A DNA stretch of 64,000 nt from an uncultured Duncaniella sp. (GTDB lineage: Bacteria > Bacteroidota > Bacteroidia > Bacteroidales > Muribaculaceae). Numbering within the stretch: position 1 is the first letter of the stretch; every line of letters begins with the position of its first letter. This document shows positions 28,724-38,288 of the stretch, piece by piece. Location of the stretch: contig CAJULW010000002.1 of the NCBI GenBank assembly GCA_910587515.1, positions 1-64,000 on the forward strand, read 5' to 3'. Below the pieces are notes generated by a model. It ran no database searches and had not been told where the DNA came from. It saw only the letters and a program-made list of their open reading frames with translations. The position numbers and the translations under genes were made by a program.

Positions 28724-29950
28724 ATGCTGATAACAAACATCGGTGTCCTCGCTGGAATCGACAGCGAGCGACACCTTTTCCTTCGTGGAAAAGAAATGGG
28801 AAAACTCGGCATAGCTGAAAACGCATGGCTCCGAGTCGACAACGGGCTTTTCTCTGGATGGGGAAGCATGTCCGACTGCCCTGAAACGTCCGACAGAATC
28901 GTTGACGCAAAAGGCGGCTATGTGCTGCCTTCTTTCTGCGATTCTCATACCCACATCGTTTATGCCGGAAGCCGGGAACGTGAGTTTATCGACAAGATCA
29001 ATGGTCTTAGCTACGAGGAAATAGCCAAGCGAGGAGGAGGTATTCTCAATTCAGCCGACCTGCTTCATGAGACATCTGAAGACGAGCTTTACCGACAGGC
29101 CATGATTCGTGCGAGAGAAATCATGTCGATGGGCACAGGTTGTGTGGAAATCAAAAGCGGATACGGACTCACCACGGCCGACGAGTTAAAAATGTTGCGC
29201 GTGATAGCCCGGATATCGGAAAGCGTGCCCATGAAAGTCAAAGCCACATTTCTTGGGGCACACGCTGTCGGTCGTCTATACAAAGACCGTCAAAACGAAT
29301 ACGTAAACCTGGTTTGCGAAGAAATGATCCCTGCGGTAGCGGCTGAAGGGCTGGCGGATTTCGTCGACGTGTTTTGCGATACCGGCTTCTTCACTGTAGA
29401 AGATACGGACCGTATACTTTCCGCAGCTTCAAAATATGGCCTGCGCCCGAAAATCCACGCCAATGAACTTGCCGTTTCCGGAGGGGTACAGGTCGGAGTG
29501 AAACACAAAGCCCTCTCCGTCGATCATCTCGAAAGAATCGGTGACGAGGAAATAGCCATCCTCTCTAAAAATCAGACAGTGGCCACAATGCTCCCGGGAG
29601 CCTCTTTCTTCCTTGGAATGCCATACGGCCCCGCACGCAAAGCCATTGACAGCGATGCGGTAGTGGCGCTCGCATCGGACTATAACCCCGGATCATCCCC
29701 TTCTGGCAATATGCGTATGGTGATGTCACTCGGATGCATAAAGATGAAATTGACTCCTGATGAAGCTATCAACGCAACCACAATAAACGGGGCGTATGCC
29801 ATGGGCGAAAGTGAAAATTACGGTTCTATCGCTCCGGGCAAGATTGCCAATTTCTATATTACCGCTCCGATGCCATCGATTGATTTTTATCCGTATGCCT
29901 ATGAGACCCCTTTAATCAAAGAAGTCTATCTAAAAGGCGAGACAATATGA
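28724..29950 (+). CDS. hutI: Imidazolonepropionase
   Basis: HutI opens the imidazolone propionate ring to give N-formimino-glutamate, the substrate of FtcD. I choose the ATG at 28724, one base after hutH, giving 408 residues; an upstream frame inside hutH is not HutI-like. It has the amidohydrolase fold with metal-binding DSHTHIVYAGSRE, FLGAHAV, the KIHANEL motif, DHLERIG and SDYNPGSSPSGNM. With ftcD, hutU and hutH the complete route from histidine to glutamate, methenyl-THF and ammonia is encoded without hutG or hutF. Confidence 0.96.
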   Translation: MLITNIGVLAGIDSERHLFLRGKEMGKLGIAENAWLRVDNGLFSGWGSMSDCPETSDRIVDAKGGYVLPSFCDSHTHIVYAGSREREFIDKINGLSYEEIAKRGGGILNSADLLHETSEDELYRQAMIRAREIMSMGTGCVEIKSGYGLTTADELKMLRVIARISESVPMKVKATFLGAHAVGRLYKDRQNEYVNLVCEEMIPAVAAEGLADFVDVFCDTGFFTVEDTDRILSAASKYGLRPKIHANELAVSGGVQVGVKHKALSVDHLERIGDEEIAILSKNQTVATMLPGASFFLGMPYGPARKAIDSDAVVALASDYNPGSSPSGNMRMVMSLGCIKMKLTPDEAINATTINGAYAMGESENYGSIAPGKIANFYITAPMPSIDFYPYAYETPLIKEVYLKGETI

Positions 29951-29985
29951 CGACAGCCATCACACAATAAGAGTTGTAAAAAGCT

Positions 29986-30354
29986 CTATCTATTGTTAAG
30001 AACCGGTAGGAACGCATCGGGAATATGCTCAATAGTATAATTCCCGGGCGTTCCTATTATCAGTATTATATCAAATCGAGGTTCGAGAGGAATGTCATAT
30101 GCGCGCATATAGCTATCAGCGGCACGCACGAGCCTGCTGCGCTTGCGGTTGTCGACCGCATCGATTGGATCGGTGAAATCAGTAGAGCGTGTCTTTACCT
30201 CGACAAAACAGACGGTGTCATCTTTCGTCGCTATAAAATCAATCTCTACACCGGCCACCCGGATGTTCTCGCCCGACACGGCATAGCCTTGTACAAGCAG
30301 ATACTCGCGTGCTACCCGCTCTCCCCACTTGCCAAGTTCATTATGTCCGGCCAC
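29986..30354 (-). CDS. YraN family protein (UPF0102), nuclease-like
   Basis: The 122-residue protein has the Holliday-junction-resolvase-like PD-(D/E)XK fold signature: GKWGERVAREYL near the N-terminus, then GVEIDFIATKDDTVCFVEVKTR with the predicted metal-binding Asp, Glu and Lys. The cellular role of YraN proteins is unsettled. It is the last gene of the minus-strand run that begins with the DUF4494 gene, 50 bases after obgE. Confidence 0.9.
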   Translation of the reverse strand: MAGHNELGKWGERVAREYLLVQGYAVSGENIRVAGVEIDFIATKDDTVCFVEVKTRSTDFTDPIDAVDNRKRSRLVRAADSYMRAYDIPLEPRFDIILIIGTPGNYTIEHIPDAFLPVLNNR

Positions 30355-30404
30355 CTTATAATATATTCGAAGATGTCTAAAATTGAATCAAAATTCAGAA
30401 TAAA

Positions 30405-31589
30405 TCAGTCCTCGATTCCGTCCTCATCAAGCATCTCATATCCGTAGTCCTCGCCTTCAAAATCTTCATCATCGAGATATTCCTCCTCTTCATCCATAGC
30501 TGGCGCATTTTCAAAGATAAATTCATCCTCCTCACGCACACGATGATGCCCATCAAGCGGACGATGTGTGATAGGCGCTACTTCTATACGGTTGCGCTCG
30601 TCAGTGATCTCAGACCATAGCATATCCTTCAGGCCGGACAAGCCCATGCCCGTCACAGCGGAGATGAATACATGTGGCACACCTTCGGGCAAAGAGGACT
30701 CAATCTCCGCCATCAGCTCATCGTCAAGCATGTCGCTTTTAGATATAGCCAACACACGGGGCTTATCGGCAAGCTGTGGATTGAAACGTACAAGCTCGTT
30801 GACAAGTATATCATACTGAGCTTTTATGTCGTCAGCGTCGGCAGGAACCATAAAAAGCAGCACCGCGTTTCGTTCGATATGACGCAAGAACCGCAAGCCC
30901 AAACCTTTACCTTCGCTCGCACCTTCTATTATACCAGGAATATCGGCCATTACAAACGAACGATTATCCCTATATGAGACTATACCGAGCTGAGGCTCCA
31001 TAGTGGTGAAAGGATAATCGGCTATCTTCGGTCGGGCTGCTGATATCGATGACAGAAGAGTGGATTTTCCGGCATTCGGAAATCCGACAAGACCAACATC
31101 GGCCAAAAGTTTCAACTCCATTATAATTGACTTTTCAATAGCCGGTTCGCCCGGCTGGGCATAACGCGGAGTCCGGTTTGTAGCACTTTTGAAATGCCAG
31201 TTGCCAAGGCCACCGCGACCACCGCGAAGAAGCTTCACTTCCTCACCGTCAGCAGTAACCTCACATAGAAATTCTCCGGTTTCAGCGTCAAAGACCACAG
31301 TTCCGCACGGAACATCAACCACAACGTCTTCGCCATCCTTCCCGAATGATCTCCCACCCGAACCACTTTGTCCGTTACCAGCGAAAATATGGCGCCTGTA
31401 TCGCAGAGGGAGCAAAGTCCACATGTGGCTGTTGCCGCGAAGGATTATATGACCGCCACGACCACCGTCGCCACCGTCTGGGCCTCCTTTAGGTACATAT
31501 TTGGCACGGTAAAAATGCCTGGAACCGGCACCGCCTTTACCTGAACGGCAGAGGACTTTCACATAGTCTATAAAATTAGAGTCAGCCAT
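30405..31589 (-). CDS. obgE: GTPase Obg
   Basis: Obg is an essential ribosome-associated GTPase linking 50S maturation and stress signalling. I place the start at 31589 ([22 protein letters not shown]), giving 394 residues; an ATG 81 bases upstream would add a stretch unlike Obg. Domains: the glycine-rich Obg fold (1-160, [20 protein letters not shown]), the G domain with [12 protein letters not shown] (G1) and [17 protein letters not shown] (G3), and an acidic C-terminal tail ([15 protein letters not shown]) typical of Bacteroidetes Obg. Confidence 0.96.
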   Translation of the reverse strand: MADSNFIDYVKVLCRSGKGGAGSRHFYRAKYVPKGGPDGGDGGRGGHIILRGNSHMWTLLPLRYRRHIFAGNGQSGSGGRSFGKDGEDVVVDVPCGTVVFDAETGEFLCEVTADGEEVKLLRGGRGGLGNWHFKSATNRTPRYAQPGEPAIEKSIIMELKLLADVGLVGFPNAGKSTLLSSISAARPKIADYPFTTMEPQLGIVSYRDNRSFVMADIPGIIEGASEGKGLGLRFLRHIERNAVLLFMVPADADDIKAQYDILVNELVRFNPQLADKPRVLAISKSDMLDDELMAEIESSLPEGVPHVFISAVTGMGLSGLKDMLWSEITDERNRIEVAPITHRPLDGHHRVREEDEFIFENAPAMDEEEEYLDDEDFEGEDYGYEMLDEDGIED

Positions 31590-31656
31590 GAGCGGATGAT
31601 TGGAGAATTGTTTATTGATGATTATAATATATGTAACGTACGAAGACAGTAAATAG

Positions 31657-32736
31657 TTATCGGAGATCACCTGGCCGGTGATGGCTCATCAGTTCACAGG
31701 CGTGTGCGAAATCAGCCGGAGATCCAATGTCGATCCATGTCCCGTTAATCGGAAAATAAGTCACTACAGAGCCAGCGTTTATCGCGTCTTCAATCAGATC
31801 GGTTGCATCCGTGCGTGTATCTTTCGGTATGGCACGCAGCAGACGGTTCGAAATAATATAAATGCCGGCATTGGCATAATAGGAATAAGATGGTTTTTCA
31901 GACAACGCGCACACTCGTTCTCCATCTGTGTCGAGAATTGCATACGGCACTGAAATGTTGTATGGAACAGCCGCTATTGTTATGTCGGCCCGCCTTTCAC
32001 GATGCCTAAGATAGAGCTCCTCGAAAGATACGGTGGTCAGAAGATCGGAATTCATTACGATCGTGTCGCCTTCTTCCGGAATATCGACCAACGAAACCGA
32101 TCCAATGGTTCCGAGCGCGAACGGCTCTCTCACACATTTAACTTTGACACCAGCGACAGGAACGGAGAAATGCTCCTCAAGCTGTTCGGCGAGATAGTTA
32201 ACCGTCACACTTATGTCTTCAACTCCCACAGCAGCGAGAGCCTCTATATTGTAGTCAATAATGGCCTTGTCTCCTATGGATAAGAGTGGTTTTGGAGTCG
32301 ACAATGTCATCGGACGCAAACGTTCACCCTTGCCTCCGGCCATGAGCACGGCTCTGACAGGCAGAATCGACTTTGTGATGCGTGTGTCTATCAGACGGAT
32401 TATATGCCCGTAGTTATCCAAAATCGGTATAAGGCTCAAGCGATATTTTTTCAACCGACGCAACGTGGCTGGATCTATCTCATTTTCACGTAAGGCGCGA
32501 AAATCACGGAACATGGCATCAGAAACTTCCTTGTCAAGCCCCACACCCCGCAATATCGCCCTACGGACATCTCCATCGGTCAGCGTACCTGTCATACGGC
32601 CTTCCAAGTCAGTAGCTATCAGCGTCATCAAGTCACCCGACAGGGAATTCAATCGCTCTATAGCCTCCATCAGCGGAGCGTTATCCTGGATTATATGCTT
32701 GTCAATACTCATCTTTTGCATACTTACACAGCGCAT
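31657..32736 (-). CDS. PtmE-like sugar-1-phosphate nucleotidyltransferase with CBS domains
   Basis: The 359-residue protein has an N-terminal pair of CBS domains (about 10-125, including [16 protein letters not shown]) fused to a nucleotidyltransferase domain starting [26 protein letters not shown]. This layout matches PtmE, which in Campylobacter makes GDP-glucosamine for legionaminic acid synthesis. It lies next to neuA/legF-like and neuC/legG-like genes (15-base gap), which supports a role in nonulosonic-acid synthesis. Start choice is uncertain: ATGs at residues 6 and 9 are also possible. The real sugar and nucleotide cannot be read from sequence. Confidence 0.8.
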   Translation of the reverse strand: MRCVSMQKMSIDKHIIQDNAPLMEAIERLNSLSGDLMTLIATDLEGRMTGTLTDGDVRRAILRGVGLDKEVSDAMFRDFRALRENEIDPATLRRLKKYRLSLIPILDNYGHIIRLIDTRITKSILPVRAVLMAGGKGERLRPMTLSTPKPLLSIGDKAIIDYNIEALAAVGVEDISVTVNYLAEQLEEHFSVPVAGVKVKCVREPFALGTIGSVSLVDIPEEGDTIVMNSDLLTTVSFEELYLRHRERRADITIAAVPYNISVPYAILDTDGERVCALSEKPSYSYYANAGIYIISNRLLRAIPKDTRTDATDLIEDAINAGSVVTYFPINGTWIDIGSPADFAHACELMSHHRPGDLR

Positions 32737-32751
32737 TTAACGGAAGATTGA

Positions 32752-33453
32752 TTATAAAGAGGATTCCATCAATTTTTCAGCCACCAGCCAATCAACAGGC
32801 GAGTCCAAATCAACAGACCTCGACTTCGGCATCTCGTATGGGATGCGACGCGAAAAACGCCCCATAGGCATGGACCGTAGCGACGAAGGATTAATGACAT
32901 AGACAGCCCCATTGAACTGCCACGCTTTCGGAGCGTCCTGTCGACGGGTATAGCTTCCGTCGCCTTTGCTCACACGGAGCGAGGAGTCAACACCGACCTC
33001 AAAACAATCGTAATAAGGGTTACAGGCTGCTTCAGTAACGCTAACGACCATATCGACCTCAGGTGTATATAGTTTCAGACATTCTTCCACGTCTCTGACA
33101 GTACGCATCGGAGATGTCGGCTGCAACAAAACAAGCTTGTCATATACAATACCCCGGCTGTCAGCCCAATCCATGGCATCGAGAATCACCTCACGCGAAC
33201 CTATACGGTCACCACCAAGTTCGGCAGGACGGACGTAGTCTACCGGCAATCCCGTAGCGGTGGCCACCTGACGTATTTCGTCATCGTCTGTCGACACTAT
33301 TATATTACAGTCTGGGGCAAGGGTACGGGCAATGTCAATGGAATAGTGGATCAATGGACGCCCGCACAGTTCCTTTATGTTCTTGCGCGGAATACCCTTG
33401 CTTCCACCGCGGGCCGGAATGACAAATAACGCGTCTGAGGTATTACACATCAT
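32752..33453 (-). CDS. Acylneuraminate cytidylyltransferase family protein (NeuA/LegF-like)
   Basis: The 233-residue protein is a CMP-sugar synthetase. It has the family motif IPARGGSKGIPRKNI at the N-terminus, STDDDEI, LLQPTSPMRTVRDVEE and FNGAVYVINP. It activates a nine-carbon acid such as sialic or legionaminic acid as the CMP sugar. It overlaps the upstream 2-epimerase gene by 11 bases, so the two are translationally linked. In Bacteroidetes such sets more often serve legionaminic- or pseudaminic-type sugars than sialic acid; this is inference. Confidence 0.88.
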   Translation of the reverse strand: MMCNTSDALFVIPARGGSKGIPRKNIKELCGRPLIHYSIDIARTLAPDCNIIVSTDDDEIRQVATATGLPVDYVRPAELGGDRIGSREVILDAMDWADSRGIVYDKLVLLQPTSPMRTVRDVEECLKLYTPEVDMVVSVTEAACNPYYDCFEVGVDSSLRVSKGDGSYTRRQDAPKAWQFNGAVYVINPSSLRSMPMGRFSRRIPYEMPKSRSVDLDSPVDWLVAEKLMESSL

Positions 33454-34597
33454 AGAATTTTTTGTTTTTAAGTACTGGCAGTGGTGTTTCAGCTATAGCT
33501 TTCACCATAATCGGAAGTGTGTCTGGACGATAATATGGGTTCTCTGACTCTACAGCCAGTTTCTTACCTTCATGACTTAGCGCGAAAGCTATGGCCCGGG
33601 CAATCTCATCAGCACTGTCTCCGCAATGAATCACGCTGTTTCCGCTAAGTCTGCCTCGCTGACGGACACCGATATCCACAGTTGGTATATGCATCGACGG
33701 AACCTCTACAATACCGCTTGAAGAATTGCCGACAACCGCACTGACACAACGGAGCGCGGAAAGATAACGTTTTTTCCCAAGGGAGGGTATGATCCTGACC
33801 CTGTCAGGATTCATCATTCCATACTTTTCGATCTTGTCGATTATCACACGTCCACGTGAATCATTGTTCGGATAGGTGATAAGTAGCTTTGATGACGGAA
33901 ATCGGTCAAGAGCCTTAAGAAGCTCGTCGCAACGAAGACCAGGATCCGCATCGTCAAGAGTAGCGGGATGATAAGTCACAAGCAAAGACCCGTCTGGCAA
34001 AGAGAATCCGATAGAACTTTCAAGTTCTGCACGGGTCATCAAAGGCTCATTCATTATATTATATACCCCGATGGCACCGGTATTGATTACACGCTCCGGC
34101 TCCTCTCCCATCGCAATCACTCTCTGACGATAAGGCTCTGTCGCAGTAAGATGCAATGAGGACATTTTGGTTATTGCATGACGTATGCTGTCATCGATAG
34201 CACCCTCCGATATCTCACCGCCAGCGATATGGACTACAGGCACTCTCATCATCAGAGCGGCTGTCGCAGTGGCAAGCATTTCGAATCTGTCACCAAGAAT
34301 GACAATCAGATCGGGAGACAAGCGGTCAAGTTCACGAGCCATTCCTTCCATGCATCGGCTCATCGCTGCTACCGCCCCATACGGTGTATCAGTTGAGTCC
34401 GGCATCTCCACACAAACCGGATTAAAGCCGTCTGCCTCAATCTCGGAGACGGTATCTCCGTAACGGGGAGAAAGATGCATATTGGTTGCGACAACAATGA
34501 CATCACAATCCGGACGGGCTGCGAGCGCACGCGCGACACCACTGAGCAATCCCCAGTCTGCCCGAGTTCCTGTCGCCACAACTATCTTTCTTGTCAT
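33443..34597 (-). CDS. Hydrolysing UDP-GlcNAc-type 2-epimerase (NeuC/LegG-like)
   Basis: The 384-residue protein belongs to the hydrolysing NDP-sugar 2-epimerases, which release ManNAc-type sugars for nonulosonic acid synthesis. It has the motif VVATGTRADWGLLSGVARAL, ILGDRFEMLATATAAL, HIAGGEISEGAIDDSIRHA, TYHPAT and GNSSSGIVEVPS. I use the ATG at 34597; an upstream ATG adds 20 unlike residues reaching into the spacer before yggS. It is followed by the neuA/legF-like gene with an 11-base overlap. The synthase (NeuB/LegI) and the LegB, LegC, LegH enzymes are not in the window. Confidence 0.88.
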   Translation of the reverse strand: MTRKIVVATGTRADWGLLSGVARALAARPDCDVIVVATNMHLSPRYGDTVSEIEADGFNPVCVEMPDSTDTPYGAVAAMSRCMEGMARELDRLSPDLIVILGDRFEMLATATAALMMRVPVVHIAGGEISEGAIDDSIRHAITKMSSLHLTATEPYRQRVIAMGEEPERVINTGAIGVYNIMNEPLMTRAELESSIGFSLPDGSLLVTYHPATLDDADPGLRCDELLKALDRFPSSKLLITYPNNDSRGRVIIDKIEKYGMMNPDRVRIIPSLGKKRYLSALRCVSAVVGNSSSGIVEVPSMHIPTVDIGVRQRGRLSGNSVIHCGDSADEIARAIAFALSHEGKKLAVESENPYYRPDTLPIMVKAIAETPLPVLKNKKFYDV

Positions 34598-34619
34598 AAA
34601 TTTGCCTATCTGATGATTA

Positions 34620-35294
34620 TCAATATTCCCTTTCGCCAAAAATGGAGGTGCCGACACGTATCATATTCGATCCTTCCGACACAGCGATATGCCAATCATG
34701 GCTCATCCCCATACTCAGGATGGAGAATTTCGGATCGTCAGCAAATATCTCAGCCTTCAGATTTAAGAAACAGTGACGGATAGCCCTGAAATCAGAACGT
34801 ATCCTGTCTTCATCATCCACATTCGACGCCATCCCCATGACCCCCAAAATGTCGACAGATTTAAGAGAAGCAATCAGATCCTTGGTCACATAAGCAGAAA
34901 GTTCATCAGGCGAGAAACCGAACTTTGTCTCTTCACGTGCGACATGAACCTGCAAAAGCACACCGATCCGACGCTCCGCCTTGCATGCTTCGCTATCTAT
35001 CGTCTCCAAAAGGCGAGACGAATCGACACTCTGTATGACATCGGCATACGCCACTACTTTCCGAACTTTATTTGTCTGCAAATGGCCGATGAAATGCCAT
35101 ATGATATCCGACGGAAGCTCTTTAGCCTTCGCTTCAAGTTCAAGAGCACGGCTTTCGCCAAAGACACGTTGCCCGGCATCATATGCCTCGCGTAAAGCCC
35201 CGGCGAGATGAAATTTAGACACCGCAACAAGTTCTGTGCCCTCAGGCATATCACCGAGCAGCATACGAATATTTTCGCTTATATAGGCCGACAT
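34620..35294 (-). CDS. YggS family PLP-binding protein
   Basis: The 224-residue protein matches the PLP homeostasis family (YggS/PROSC). It has the PLP lysine in LVAVSKFH near residue 27, GQRVFGESRALELEAKAKEL, WHFIGHLQTNK and MGMSHDWHIAVSEGSNMIRVG. It regulates vitamin B6 and amino-acid balance rather than catalysing a known reaction. It stands between the DUF4494 gene and the nonulosonate genes on the same strand. Confidence 0.93.
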   Translation of the reverse strand: MSAYISENIRMLLGDMPEGTELVAVSKFHLAGALREAYDAGQRVFGESRALELEAKAKELPSDIIWHFIGHLQTNKVRKVVAYADVIQSVDSSRLLETIDSEACKAERRIGVLLQVHVAREETKFGFSPDELSAYVTKDLIASLKSVDILGVMGMASNVDDEDRIRSDFRAIRHCFLNLKAEIFADDPKFSILSMGMSHDWHIAVSEGSNMIRVGTSIFGEREY

Positions 35295-35342
35295 ACGAAA
35301 TATAATTATTATCTTGGAGAGTATTTAACGTATGTTTTTTAC

Positions 35343-35789
35343 TTACGCCTCCTTGTTTTCACCGCTCAAGTCAGCGTCATACACGTCCATTATGAGAGTC
35401 TCCTGAATGGTATTTATCTCAAAATCCGCAAGAGTTCCTTTCATCCCTTCCATAAAATTGTCGAAGGCTTCCTTGAAACTGTCAGCGGCCACGAGTATCT
35501 GGGATATGGATTTTTTCTCTACCGCAGTCTTTTCATCAAGAGTGATGAACGCGACTTTTACAAGATACCATTTGTCACCGGTTTTTTCACGAAAGATTTC
35601 CGCAATCTTAGTTCTTTTGACAGCTGAAACGGAGAAATCGGATGTGAAATGCGCTATCTCCTCGGATATCCTGGCTTCGGCTTCCGTAAATGAAAGTGCG
35701 TCAACCATATATGCCTCGGTAACTTTTTTTATAGATCCGTTTTCCATTGTCTTATCATAGCGGACTTTTGTCTCAAACCAATTTGCCAT
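35343..35789 (-). CDS. DUF4494 domain protein
   Basis: The 148-residue protein begins MANWFETKVRYDK, with later TEAYMVDALSFTEAEARI, a pattern I recognise as DUF4494, a family found mainly in Bacteroidetes. No function is established. There is no signal peptide or membrane segment. It is the first gene of a seven-gene minus-strand run ending with yraN; a perfect -7-type TAATTTTG lies at 35870-35863. Confidence 0.8.
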   Translation of the reverse strand: MANWFETKVRYDKTMENGSIKKVTEAYMVDALSFTEAEARISEEIAHFTSDFSVSAVKRTKIAEIFREKTGDKWYLVKVAFITLDEKTAVEKKSISQILVAADSFKEAFDNFMEGMKGTLADFEINTIQETLIMDVYDADLSGENKEA

Positions 35790-36187
35790 TGTGATATGCG
35801 ATATTTTTAGTGAATAATTTCAAATTTGTCAACGCCTTTGGCTTGACATCAAAATCAAGATACAAAATTACGCAAAATCCACGATATTTCCCATCGGCCT
35901 ATTAACGATTGAAAACATCAATCAAAAAAAAATAATTAAAACAGTTAAATTAAAATCCAAATAAGATAGTTTAAATCTCAGAACTTAGACCCGATTTAAC
36001 TTTCGCAATCAAAACTCCTGGTTAAACACAGATATAGTATTTCTTTACAGAAACACACCAAATCACATATCGACTCCAAAAATTTAATGATTTAGGACTT
36101 TTAATAAATATTTTTAACTACCTTTGTGCATAAACAAAAAGACTGTCTGCTCGACACCAAGTACTAAACCTCAAAATACTACATCTT
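35790..36187. other. AT-rich divergent intergenic region
   Basis: This stretch separates the divergent DUF4494 and DUF805 genes. It contains TAATTTTG on the minus strand (35870-35863) and TACCTTTG on the plus strand (36119-36126); both match the -7 consensus, without clear -33 boxes. I see no other feature. Confidence 0.5.
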
Positions 36188-36571
36188 ATGTTTCAACGTC
36201 AATTAACTTTCGGTGAAGCTGTCAAGCGTGCTTTAACCCTAAACTATTGTAATTTCAACGGTCGCGCATCACGTTCCGAATATTGGTGGTTCGCACTCTT
36301 CTCGCTTATCGCATCACTCATCATCAGTATCGTATTTTTCAAAAGCGAAACTATGACATCGATCGTAAGCGGTATTTTCGCTCTTGCAACCTTGCTACCC
36401 TCCCTCGGCCTTTCCATCCGTCGATTGCATGACACAGGTCGCTCTGGCTGGTGGGTGCTTATAAACTTTGTTCCCATCATCGGTTGGATCGTATATATCG
36501 TCTTCGTTGTCGGTGAAAGCCAGAACGTTCCCAACCAATACGGTCCTGTTCCTAACGTAGAGCAACGTTAA
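36188..36571 (+). CDS. DUF805 family membrane protein
   Basis: The 127-residue protein has the DUF805 hallmark YCNFNGRASRSEYWWFALF near residue 20, then three hydrophobic segments (about 35-55, 57-75 and 88-107) with LGLSIRRLHDTGRSGWW between the second and third. It is an inner-membrane protein of unknown function. It is monocistronic, flanked by a terminator at 36606-36645. Confidence 0.9.
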   Translation: MFQRQLTFGEAVKRALTLNYCNFNGRASRSEYWWFALFSLIASLIISIVFFKSETMTSIVSGIFALATLLPSLGLSIRRLHDTGRSGWWVLINFVPIIGWIVYIVFVVGESQNVPNQYGPVPNVEQR

Positions 36572-36605
36572 AACGCTCAACGGTCACGTATACCGTTTTC
36601 GCATT

Positions 36606-36645
36606 AACCATCCTGTGTGAAGCTGAATATTCACACAGGATGGTT
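36606..36645 (+). terminator. Terminator after the DUF805 gene
   Basis: A long hairpin (outer arms 36606-36621 and 36630-36645) of about 16 bp is followed by CTTTTC. Confidence 0.75.
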
Positions 36646-36699
36646 CTTTTCACACAACCAGCCCTAACCTAAATAGCACGAAAAACCTATCACACCATC

Positions 36700-36730
36700 T
36701 TGTGAAAGATGAGTTTTTTGAGTAATTTTG
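36700..36730 (+). promoter_or_regulatory. Predicted promoter of the DUF3822-rsmD operon
   Basis: TTG (36700-36702), 20-base spacer and a perfect TAATTTTG (36723-36730). The leader to the ATG at 36750 would be only about 13 bases. Confidence 0.7.
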
Positions 36731-36749
36731 TCTCAATATCCACACATAA

Positions 36750-37607
36750 ATGACAAACGGAACATTAGAAAAAGACTGTGTGACGAATCCCGAAATGAGC
36801 AATCTGCTCATGCGCATAAGCCGGGATTCTTTTGATGTCGTCATCTATTCAATAATAGAAGACAATTCGCTTATATATCGACATTTCAATATCGACACAC
36901 TCGCATCATCCAGGCTCAATGCACTTGAAAACATCGTATATGACAATCCCGCTCTTCTATGTGACTTCCGCAAGATCCATTGTGTCATCGAAACATCCGA
37001 CATAGTGCTCATCCCTTCTGAATGTGTCTCCGATTCAGACAGAAAACTACTGTTCGACACTGCATTTCCCGAAAAAAAGACAGAAATAGCCACGGATACT
37101 ACCGCGACGGAGAACGCTTTGATACTTATGGGTATAGATCCTGAGCTAAAAGCATTTCTCAAGCGCACGTTCCACGATATATGCATTAGTAGTAATTTAG
37201 GATCGCTATGCCGATATTTTGCAACAAAATCCGGTCTGACAAACAAACCAAAGATGGCCGCAAATATACGCACCGGCTCTATGGATGTGATCGTAATCGA
37301 CGGGCATAGGCTACTTATGGCAAATACTTTTCATTTCAAAAATCCCGACGATGCGGTCTATTATCTGCTGGCATGTAGAAAAAACCTTGGTCTCGACCCT
37401 TACAACGACGATCTATCGCTCGCAGGCGACCAATCGATCCGGGAAAAACTCATGCCAATGCTTCGCTCTTTTATAGCCCGCGTAATACCAGTTATTTTTC
37501 CGCCACAAATGTTCAAAGCAGGAAAGGACGCTATGCTTGCCCCTTTCGACCTAATTGTCACACCTCTTTGCGATTGCCCTAAAAAAAATGAGAATTATAC
37601 GAGGTAA
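36750..37607 (+). CDS. DUF3822 family protein
   Basis: The 285-residue protein fits DUF3822, a Bacteroidetes family regularly placed directly before rsmD. It has an actin/FtsA-like impression (IVIDGHRLLMANTFHFKNPDDAVYYLLACRKN) seen in that family, but no defined function. There is no signal peptide. It overlaps rsmD by 20 bases. The family assignment rests on context plus remembered sequence pattern. Confidence 0.8.
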   Translation: MTNGTLEKDCVTNPEMSNLLMRISRDSFDVVIYSIIEDNSLIYRHFNIDTLASSRLNALENIVYDNPALLCDFRKIHCVIETSDIVLIPSECVSDSDRKLLFDTAFPEKKTEIATDTTATENALILMGIDPELKAFLKRTFHDICISSNLGSLCRYFATKSGLTNKPKMAANIRTGSMDVIVIDGHRLLMANTFHFKNPDDAVYYLLACRKNLGLDPYNDDLSLAGDQSIREKLMPMLRSFIARVIPVIFPPQMFKAGKDAMLAPFDLIVTPLCDCPKKNENYTR

Positions 37608-38127
37608 ATACGGACGTAGACGATTCAACGTTCCGACAAACATAACCGCGCGCCCGACAACGGATTTTGCACGTGAAAACATATTCAATGTAATTGAAAA
37701 CATAGTCGATATCGACGGACTCCGATGCCTCGATCTTTTCGCAGGAACAGGCGCGGTTAGCATCGAATTGCTGTCGCGCGGAGCCGCATCGGTCACAGCT
37801 GTTGAAAAAGCGACAACCCAAGCGCGATTCATTGAAAAAGTCAAACATGAACTTGACGACCGCAATCTGCATATCTTAAGGACAGACGCCATTCGTTTCA
37901 TACGAGAAGCCTCAACAGCGTTTGATTTTGTTTTTGCGGATCCCCCCTACGATCTTGACGGTTTCGGTGACATACCAGAAATGGTGCTCAATTCCCGACT
38001 TTTAAAACCGGGAAGCATATTCATCATCGAACACTCTAAAAAATACGATTTCTCCACACTGCCATATTTTACCGACCATAGGGCTTACGGATCAGTGAAT
38101 TTCTCTATTTTTGAGATTGCGGAATAA
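37588..38127 (+). CDS. rsmD: 16S rRNA (guanine-N2) methyltransferase RsmD
   Basis: RsmD methylates G966 of 16S rRNA using S-adenosylmethionine. I choose the ATG at 37588 (MRIIRGKYGRRRF), giving 179 residues; the open frame continues upstream within the DUF3822 gene. Visible are the RPTTDFARENIFNVI entry motif, the SAM motif LDLFAGTGAVSIE and the catalytic FADPPYDL. It overlaps the upstream gene by 20 bases and is followed by a hairpin at 38165-38192. Confidence 0.95.
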   Translation: MRIIRGKYGRRRFNVPTNITARPTTDFARENIFNVIENIVDIDGLRCLDLFAGTGAVSIELLSRGAASVTAVEKATTQARFIEKVKHELDDRNLHILRTDAIRFIREASTAFDFVFADPPYDLDGFGDIPEMVLNSRLLKPGSIFIIEHSKKYDFSTLPYFTDHRAYGSVNFSIFEIAE

Positions 38128-38164
38128 CAAGAGCGTGTGCCTAATACTCAAATAGAAACATCTG

Positions 38165-38192
38165 CCCCCGCCACAGACAACTGTAGCGGGGG
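38165..38192. terminator. Hairpin between convergent rsmD and tonB-like genes
   Basis: A perfect 7-bp all-GC stem (38165-38171 and 38186-38192) with a 14-base loop lies between two convergent genes. The T-run on the plus strand begins about 15 bases later, so termination is likely but not textbook. Confidence 0.5.
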
Positions 38193-38288
38193 ACAATTCA
38201 TTAAAAGTTTTTTACTTTGCCTTTTTCTTCATCAGGATACAATTCGCTAAAAATTATATCTGATTTAGCACATCAAAAAACGTTTAGG

